Of a stretch of 64,000 nucleotides of DNA, positions 59,440 through 64,000 are shown piece after piece. The stretch comes from Arthrobacter woluwensis (GTDB lineage Bacteria > Actinomycetota > Actinomycetes > Actinomycetales > Micrococcaceae), in assembly GCF_900105345.1 (NCBI RefSeq), contig NZ_FNSN01000003.1, positions 3,038,001 to 3,102,000 on the forward strand. The letters are read 5' to 3'. The notes under the pieces are model-generated. The model did no database searches, had not been told where the DNA came from, and saw only the letters and a program-made list of their open reading frames with translations. A program made the translations under genes and the position numbers. Positions within the stretch are counted from its first letter, which is position 1, and each line of letters begins with the position of its first letter.

Positions 59440-59695
59440 CTGACCTCGCGCTCCCCGGCCCCCTCGGCCGACCGACCTCGCTACCTCACGCTCGCCACCG
59501 TCCTGAACTCGCTACGAACCGACCGATCTCGCTACCAACCGGCCGATCTCGCGCTCCATGGCCCCTTCGGCCGACCGAACTCGCTACGAACCGGCTGATC
59601 TCGCCATCCCCGGCCCCCTCGGCCGACCGAACTCGCTACGAACCGGCTGACCTCGCTACTCCGAGTAGCGAGATCGGTCGGTTCGTAGCGAGCTC
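59440..59695. repeat. imperfect tandem repeats ending in a 32-bp-arm hairpin
   Basis: A unit of about 45-52 bp, containing CTCGCGCTCCCCGGCCCC, then CTCGGCCGACCGA, then CTCGCTAC, occurs at 59440-59484, 59543-59594 and 59595-59646. The last CTCGCTAC copies then form a hairpin: 59629-59660 pairs with 59664-59695 around CCG, with 28 of 32 positions matching. CTCGCTACGAACCGG recurs through the block. A further CTCGCTACC-containing stretch lies between the first two units. There is no coding potential. Confidence 0.75.
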
Positions 59696-59755
59696 AGCGA
59701 AGGGCAGGTCCGAGCCCGGGTGAGGGAGCCCAGGCCCATTGGTGGCCTCGACCCG

Positions 59756-59828
59756 GCTGAGTCCGCTGGTGAGGAGGTGAATCCGCTACATCTGAGAGCG
59801 GATTCACCCCCTCACCAGCGGACTCAGC
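59756..59828. repeat. palindromic intergenic repeat, family B copy 2 (73 bp)
   Basis: It begins GCTGAGTCCGCT and ends AGCGGACTCAGC. The mid-stem is GGTGAGGAG paired with CCCCTCACC, and the tip contains CGCTACATC. It has the same length, ends and tip motif as 21468-21540 but a wholly different, still complementary mid-stem. It lies 28 bp beyond the stop of the SHOCT gene on the minus strand. Confidence 0.8.
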
Positions 59829-59856
59829 AGACGGTGGCTCCTGATACCCGACCGGA

Positions 59857-60126
59857 TCAGGAGTTCGCGCGGAGGACCTCGAGGCGCTGGCGGTACTCGG
59901 TCTCGTCGATCTCGCCTCGGGCATAGCGTTCCCGCAGGACCGACTCCGCACCCATCCGCCCGGCCTGTCCGGCCCAGTGACGCCGACGACGGGCGAAGAC
60001 GAACAGTCCGACGAAGAGCAGGATGAACCAGAAGAGCGGGAAGATGAGGAACCAGGGAAAGAATCCCCCGGCCCACATGCCATGGGCGGCGATGGCCGGG
60101 GCTGCCAGAAGTGCTGTGGTGACCAT
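59857..60126 (-). CDS. small membrane protein with a C-terminal SHOCT domain
   Basis: An 89-aa protein. After a short N-terminus come one or two hydrophobic segments (FPWFLIFPLFWFILLFVGLFVFA), a basic stretch (RRRRHW), and a SHOCT motif (ESVLRERYARGEIDETEYRQRLEVL). SHOCT segments are short oligomerisation or tethering modules. GAAAGG lies seven bases before ATG 60126. The next genes upstream on this strand are a NarL-type two-component system, and a perfect 18-bp palindrome lies 123 bp upstream, so it could be a target of that system. Confidence 0.8.
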   Translation of the reverse strand: MVTTALLAAPAIAAHGMWAGGFFPWFLIFPLFWFILLFVGLFVFARRRRHWAGQAGRMGAESVLRERYARGEIDETEYRQRLEVLRANS

Positions 60127-60248
60127 GATGGAACCTTTCGTGGGGCCGTCCTCGACGGCTGTGACAGGCCGGTCTTCCGGCCTGATTCCATCTTTCGCCG
60201 GTCGCTGTTCGGAGGCGTCTGCCGTGGGGAATCACTTCGCGAGAGCCC

Positions 60249-60266
60249 GTACTCCCCGGGGAGTAC
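60249..60266. promoter_or_regulatory. 18-bp perfect palindrome, possible operator
   Basis: GTACTCCCCGGGGAGTAC is a perfect palindrome, 123 bp upstream of the SHOCT gene on the minus strand. Its position and symmetry suit a dimeric regulator; the response regulator at 60682-61365 is the nearest candidate. Confidence 0.4.
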
Positions 60267-60383
60267 GCGCCCGGAGCACGCCGGTCGTTGGCGGCAACAG
60301 AGCGCCGCCGCATGGGAGGGCCGCCGGGTCACAAGGTCCCAAGGTCTCAAGGCCGCAAGGCCGCCAGATCGCCGGGTCGCCGT

Positions 60384-60439
60384 GTCACAGAGTCACAGAG
60401 TCACAGAGTCACAGGGTCACAGGGTCACAGGGTCACAGG
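60384..60439. repeat. 8-bp tandem repeat array
   Basis: Seven consecutive units of CACAGAGT changing to CACAGGGT (three of the first type, three of the second, then a partial unit). It is a simple-sequence repeat that could vary in copy number. It lies in a non-coding gap. Confidence 0.8.
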
Positions 60440-60681
60440 ACCATCAACGCAGCGTCACCGCGGCTCGGTCCCGCATGGAGCGAAGCCACAACCCCACTGG
60501 ACCGCGCCGACACCGGACCAGGAGGCCTACCGTGCCACGGGGTCAGGACCACACAGGTCACCGGGGATCACAGCTTCATCAACGCAGCGCCACCGCGTGA
60601 CGGAAATCCGGCTTCAGAGGAACTCCTCGACGCCGGGGCCGAGCGTCACGGTATCCCCACGCCACCGCGGGCAACACCGCG

Positions 60682-61365
60682 TCACGGCGTCCATCCCGGC
60701 CTGACCAGCCCGGATTCGTAGGCAGCGACCACCAGCTGCGCCCGGTCGCGGCACCCCAGCTTGGCCATGATCCGGGAGACGTGGGTCTTGGCCGTGAGGG
60801 GCGTGATGTACAGACGCTCGGCGATCTCGGCGTTGTTGAGACCTTCGCCCACCAAGGCCAGGACTTCACGCTCGCGTTCGGTGATCTCCGCCAGGCTCCG
60901 GGGCGCGGCAGAACCGCCCTGGCCTTTGAGGTAGTCCAGGACCCGTCGGGTGACCGGGGCCGACAGGAGGGCGTCGCCGTCGTGGACCGCGCCGATGGCC
61001 CGCAACAGCTCCGCCGGTTCGGTGTCCTTGACGAGGAATCCTGCGGCCCCGGCCCTGATGGCCTCCACGATGTACTCGTCCAGCCCGAAGGTGGTGAGGA
61101 TGATGATCCGCGGCAAAAACCCCTGGCGGGCGATGTCCCGGGTGGCCTCCAAGCCGTCGCCGTCGGGCATGCGGATGTCCATCAGCATCACGTCCGGCCG
61201 GGCCCTCCGCGCGAGCGCCACGGCCTCCCTGCCGGTGGCAGCCTCCCCCACGATCACGAGGCCGTCCTCCGCGTCGATCAGCGCGCGGAAGCCGGCCCTG
61301 ATCAGACCCTGGTCGTCCGCGAGCGCCACCCGGATGGGACCGCCTGTTCCTGATTCACTGACCAT
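60682..61365 (-). CDS. NarL/LuxR-family response regulator
   Basis: A 227-aa regulator. The receiver domain (about 10-125) has the acidic pocket ALADDQGLIRAGF, the phosphoacceptor Asp63 (PDVMLMDIRMPDGDG), and the switch residues ILTTFG and FLVKDTEP (conserved Lys). The LuxR-type helix-turn-helix (about 160-220) is EITEREREVLALVGEGLNNAEIAERLYITPLTAKTHVSRIM. Its ATG at 61365 uses the last base of the histidine kinase stop (TGATG), so the pair is translationally coupled. Targets are unknown. Confidence 0.92.
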   Translation of the reverse strand: MVSESGTGGPIRVALADDQGLIRAGFRALIDAEDGLVIVGEAATGREAVALARRARPDVMLMDIRMPDGDGLEATRDIARQGFLPRIIILTTFGLDEYIVEAIRAGAAGFLVKDTEPAELLRAIGAVHDGDALLSAPVTRRVLDYLKGQGGSAAPRSLAEITEREREVLALVGEGLNNAEIAERLYITPLTAKTHVSRIMAKLGCRDRAQLVVAAYESGLVRPGWTP

Positions 61366-62618
61366 CACGGTGCGACCTCGATCCCTGGGGTTCCTGCTGC
61401 GCCGTCCACCCTCCGTGGCACACCGACCTCGAGACGGAACCATCCATCACCCGCACTCGCCGTCACCCTTCCGCCGCACGCGGCCACGCGCTCACGCATC
61501 CCGACGAGACCGTGCCCCTCATGGACCGGGACTGTCAGGTCTTCCACGGGGTTGCTGAGCCTGAACCACAGCTCGGTATGGCTGACGCCGCACGCCAGGA
61601 CCGCCTCCGGCGCCGCCGCGTGGCGGCGGACGTTGCTGAGACCCTCCTGCACCGCGCGGAACAGCGCATCCTGAGCCGCCGGATCCACGGCGGGGCTCCC
61701 GGACCGCCAGGCGCTCAGACCGCTCGGCGGTTCGATTTCCACCCTCACGCCGACGGCCCGCGCCTCCTCCACCAGGGCCTCCACCTCGGTCAGGGTCCTG
61801 TGCCGGACCGGCGGGGTGCGGGATGCCGCGGGCACAGAGTGAATCCCGCCATCGGCCGGCGCCTCCTCCCGCAGGACATCCAGCAGGTCCCGCACCTCGG
61901 CCAGCGAGTCCTTGCTCGCGTCCTTGATGTTCCGCAGCGCCTCGGCAAGCCGCGCCGGATCCTTCTCCCCCAGATGCAGTGCGACGGAAGCCTGCACGTT
62001 GATCAGGGACAGGGAGTGCCCGACCACGTCATGAATGTCGCGCGCCAGGGCCAGACGGTATTCGTCCCGCTCCGCCTGCGCCCGGGCCGCCCGCTGCTCC
62101 CTCAGCTCCGTCAGCCTCGACCGACGACGCCGACCTGCTTCCCCCAGGAGGACGAGGACCGCCAGCCACGCGGTCGCCGCCGCCAGGGCAGGCGTGGCAG
62201 CCCAGGGCGCGCCGGCCGCCCACGGCGGGGTCCACAACGCCCCACGGAGAGGAACCCAGCCGGTTTCCTGAAGAACCGCCAGGAGTCCAACCAGGCCCAC
62301 CACGGCCCAGGACTGCCATCGCCTGCCCCGGAGCGAAGCGTTGAACAAGGCCACCGCGAAAGCCACGAAGACCGGCCCCCAGGGCAAGGAGAGCAGGAGG
62401 TACCAGCCGGCGAGCAGCACCTGGAAGGCCAGCACGAGCGCCGGCCGACGACGCATGAACAGCAGCGCGGCAGGACCTGCGAGTAGGAACAGCATCGTCA
62501 CCGGCGGCAGATCCAGACCGCGCCAGTGAGCCATGGCCACGGTGCCGAAGACCTGGATCACCGCCACGGCACACGGAATGCCGAACTGGATGATCCGGCG
62601 TCGGCGGGCACTGTTCAT
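61365..62618 (-). CDS. NarL-type sensor histidine kinase (HisKA_3)
   Basis: A 417-aa kinase. Five or six membrane helices fill residues about 10-165 (FGIPCAVAVIQVFGTVAMA, TMLFLLAGPAALLFM, ALVLAFQVLLAGWYLLLSLPWGPVFVAFAV, then two more). The dimerisation domain has LARDIHDVVGHSLSLINVQ with the phosphorylated His near 196. The ATPase domain follows (ALFRAVQEGLSNVRRHA as N box, and GHGLVGMRERVAACGG as G box). The D/F box is weak (WFRLSNPVED), as is usual in this group. TAGGCT 7 nt before ATG 62618 suggests a leaderless start. The membrane-only input part has no clear ligand site. Confidence 0.9.
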   Translation of the reverse strand: MNSARRRRIIQFGIPCAVAVIQVFGTVAMAHWRGLDLPPVTMLFLLAGPAALLFMRRRPALVLAFQVLLAGWYLLLSLPWGPVFVAFAVALFNASLRGRRWQSWAVVGLVGLLAVLQETGWVPLRGALWTPPWAAGAPWAATPALAAATAWLAVLVLLGEAGRRRRSRLTELREQRAARAQAERDEYRLALARDIHDVVGHSLSLINVQASVALHLGEKDPARLAEALRNIKDASKDSLAEVRDLLDVLREEAPADGGIHSVPAASRTPPVRHRTLTEVEALVEEARAVGVRVEIEPPSGLSAWRSGSPAVDPAAQDALFRAVQEGLSNVRRHAAAPEAVLACGVSHTELWFRLSNPVEDLTVPVHEGHGLVGMRERVAACGGRVTASAGDGWFRLEVGVPRRVDGAAGTPGIEVAP

Positions 62619-62693
62619 GATCCCGAGCCTAAACGTCGCGGCAGCCGGCCGCGTCCCCCAGGTGGAGTATGTGGAAAAGCGCCGCCCTGGCCG

Positions 62694-62987
62694 TCACGGC
62701 TGTGGTTTGCTCGCCTTGCCGTCGAGCCACAACTCCGTGGACGCGTCGGCATGAGTTCCCCCGCTGCCCACATGTTTGTCGCTGATCGTGGGTCCGTTCT
62801 TGAGGACGTGGACCAGCGCCATGCCGTGCCCGCGCCCCAGACCGTACTCGTCCTTGAGCCATTCGAGGATCGTGCCTGCTTTCACCCCCGCTTCGCCGAA
62901 GCCCTTGGCCTCGGCCTCCTCCACCAGCTGCCGCGGGGTCTTGCCGGTCTTGTCCTCGATCGCATCGAGGTATGCCTGAAATGACAT
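62694..62987 (-). CDS. DUF4287 domain protein
   Basis: A 97-aa soluble protein. MSFQAYLDAIEDKTGKTPRQLVEEAEAKGF and the following ILEWLKDEYGLGRGHGMALVHVLKNGP make up the DUF4287 fold, a small helical domain widespread in bacteria and often found alone or before DUF5655. The function is unknown. GAAGGA lies six bases before ATG 62987. It lies in the same direction as the cupin gene upstream, separated by 110 bp. Confidence 0.87.
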   Translation of the reverse strand: MSFQAYLDAIEDKTGKTPRQLVEEAEAKGFGEAGVKAGTILEWLKDEYGLGRGHGMALVHVLKNGPTISDKHVGSGGTHADASTELWLDGKASKPQP

Positions 62988-63097
62988 GTCGTGTCCTTCG
63001 TCGTCGTGTTGTCGTGTCGTCGTCTGTCGTGTCGTGCTCACCGGCAGGCCACGCCCGGCCCGCCCACGCCCAGCCAGGGCGTGCCAGCCGTGACGGG

Positions 63098-63463
63098 TCA
63101 GCCGTCCTGGTCGCGGAACTCCTGGATGATCCGCGGCGAATCGTGCAGGCAGACCATCAGCAGCGGCTCCTGGCCGTGGTTCGTGAAGCCGTGCCAGCGA
63201 CCTGCCGGGACGATCACCGTGGCTCCGGCGCCGACCGGGCGGTCGCCGTCGTCGAGCCGGAACGTGGCCTCGCCTTCGAGCACCAGCCAGGTCTCCGCGT
63301 AGGGGTGCCGGTGCACGGCCGGACCCTTCCCCGGCGGGGTCCGGACCAGGAAGTAGGAGAGCCCTACGCCGAAATCCCCGCCTTCGAACCGTTCCGCCGT
63401 CCCGCCCGGCAGGGCCAGGCTGCCGGGCTCCAGCAGCACCATGCTCTCCGCGTCCACCTTCAT
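63098..63463 (-). CDS. cupin-domain protein
   Basis: A 121-aa single-cupin protein. Motif 1 is GPAVHRHPYAETWLVLEGEATFRLDDGD (two His and a Glu as likely metal ligands), and motif 2 is VIVPAGRWHGFTNHGQEPL. Such small cupins bind metal and can be dioxygenases, isomerases or simple ligand-binding proteins. GAGGAGG is five bases before ATG 63463. It diverges from an ArsR-like regulator 79 bp away, whose operator could control both. Confidence 0.85.
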   Translation of the reverse strand: MKVDAESMVLLEPGSLALPGGTAERFEGGDFGVGLSYFLVRTPPGKGPAVHRHPYAETWLVLEGEATFRLDDGDRPVGAGATVIVPAGRWHGFTNHGQEPLLMVCLHDSPRIIQEFRDQDG

Positions 63464-63530
63464 CTGTTCCTCCTCGGGGACCGCCGTCCGGCGGTGTGCC
63501 TTCACTCTCGCCCAGTGATCGCGGGGCCGC

Positions 63531-63553
63531 TAATCTTTCGATATGGATCGAAA
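63531..63553. promoter_or_regulatory. leaderless promoter and palindromic operator of the ArsR-like gene
   Basis: TAATCT (63531-63536) lies 6 nt before ATG 63543. A perfect inverted repeat TTTCGAT-ATGG-ATCGAAA (63536-63553) covers the transcription start and the start codon. A dimer bound here would block the gene's own promoter. Confidence 0.7.
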
Positions 63554-64000
63554 CATCGTGGCCTTCCACCTCGGGATTGAGGACGTGGCGTCACTGCGAT
63601 TCGGCATCTCGCCAGGGCACGAACTCGCCGCCGCCATCCGGCTGCTGCAGACGGCCCAGTCCCGGCCGCTGCACTGGGGCTGGCTCCGGGAGGCACGGTC
63701 ATCCGTGCCGCACGAGGCGTTCGGCCTGCTGTCGCTCCTCATCGCGCCGCAGGGGTATTTCCCGGACTTCCTCACCGGCCCGCCAGGCCCCGACCTCACT
63801 CCGTCCGAGGAACTCGCCATGCTCCGGTCCACTCCCCCGGACGTCGCAGCGCATCAGCTGCGCAAAGTCCTGCGTCTCGCGGAAGGGGCCCGGCACGCCG
63901 CAGTGGAACGGATGGCGGAGCGCCCCGCTCTCGCGCTGAGACGCATCGCGGAGGCCTGGTCCGCAATGTGGGACGCGCTGCTGGAGCCGCAATGGCCGCA
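63543..64000 (+). CDS. ArsR-like winged-helix regulator (DUF5937 type), partial
   Basis: An open frame from ATG 63543 to the window edge, 152 codons without a stop. The start MDRNIVAFHLGIEDVASLRFGISPGHELAAAIRLLQ and the following PLHWGWLREA, LLSLLIAPQGYFPDFLTGPP are typical of the N-terminal sensing region of actinobacterial ArsR-type regulators (DUF5937); the helix-turn-helix lies beyond the edge. It probably represses itself through the palindrome over its start codon, and perhaps the divergent cupin gene. Confidence 0.75.
   Translation, partial: MDRNIVAFHLGIEDVASLRFGISPGHELAAAIRLLQTAQSRPLHWGWLREARSSVPHEAFGLLSLLIAPQGYFPDFLTGPPGPDLTPSEELAMLRSTPPDVAAHQLRKVLRLAEGARHAAVERMAERPALALRRIAEAWSAMWDALLEPQWP

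Larger units (their letters stand above)
60127..60681. other. 555-bp gap with palindrome and simple repeats
   Basis: No gene is evident. It contains GGCCGGTCTTCCGGCC (about 60160), an 18-bp perfect palindrome (60249-60266), a run of AAGG-containing words (CAAGGTCCCAAGGTCTCAAGG, read as short imperfect repeats), an 8-bp tandem array (60384-60439), and a 20-bp direct repeat ATCAACGCAGCG(T/C)CACCGC at about 60443-60461 and 60579-60596. Confidence 0.5.

Noticed and set aside
60384-60439. Possible CRISPR array
   Set aside because: The units are only 8 bp with no spacers, and no cas genes are present. It is a simple tandem repeat.

Overview
This is a 64 kb stretch of a high-GC actinobacterial chromosome, most likely from the Micrococcaceae (Arthrobacter-like). 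The evidence is a mycothiol conjugate amidase (mca), an FtsB with a long disordered N-terminus, DUF501 and DUF4307 proteins, an HSL-type esterase under an OhrR regulator, and many genes whose start codon lies 6-7 nt after a TANNNT box, the actinobacterial pattern of leaderless mRNAs. Most of the window is ordinary core chromosome. Accessory-looking material is limited to the first kilobase and to repeat-filled gaps near 37.3-37.5, 59.3-59.85 and 60.1-60.7 kb. I saw no phage, IS element, CRISPR array or rRNA.

Layout. 0-1 kb: the edge of a nucleoside-deoxyribosyltransferase-like gene and a small lower-GC cassette of immunity-like genes. 1-6 kb: asparagine use (GntR regulator, asparaginase, aspartate ammonia-lyase, asparagine permease). 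6-9.4 kb: AzlCD exporter and a YyaL-type thioredoxin-domain protein. 9.5-18 kb: esterase/OhrR pair, mca, DUF4307, greA, ilvA, an AI-2E transporter and a lipoprotein. 17.9-21.5 kb: galM diverging from galTK. 21.6-28 kb: Bax-inhibitor protein, a guanidine-III riboswitch with two SMR exporter genes, a FUSC protein, MarR/MFS/aldo-keto reductase, a RibD-like protein, and a tRNA with a UAA anticodon. 28-37 kb, all minus strand: ndh, mycosin-like protease, a DUF501-Ppx fusion, ftsB, eno, mazG and add.

37-64 kb: a methyltransferase, an unknown 442-aa protein and a DedA protein. A nucleoside salvage operon follows, read right to left: BMP lipoprotein, ABC ATPase, two permeases, cdd, deoA. Then come an M20 amidohydrolase, a mannose-1-phosphate guanylyltransferase, the sdhCDAB operon, a hydrolase, and the operon of a membrane protein, xth, trpS, 2'-5' RNA ligase and YihY. 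A SHOCT protein, a two-component system, DUF4287 and cupin proteins, and the start of an ArsR-like regulator close the window.

The most striking non-coding features are the guanidine-III riboswitch, which identifies the SMR pair as guanidinium exporters; two families of 60-73 bp palindromic repeats placed just after genes, whose stems differ between copies yet stay self-complementary; and the short-variable-loop tRNA with a leucine UAA anticodon. I found no large system that looks completely new. The repeat families are the least explained sequence here.
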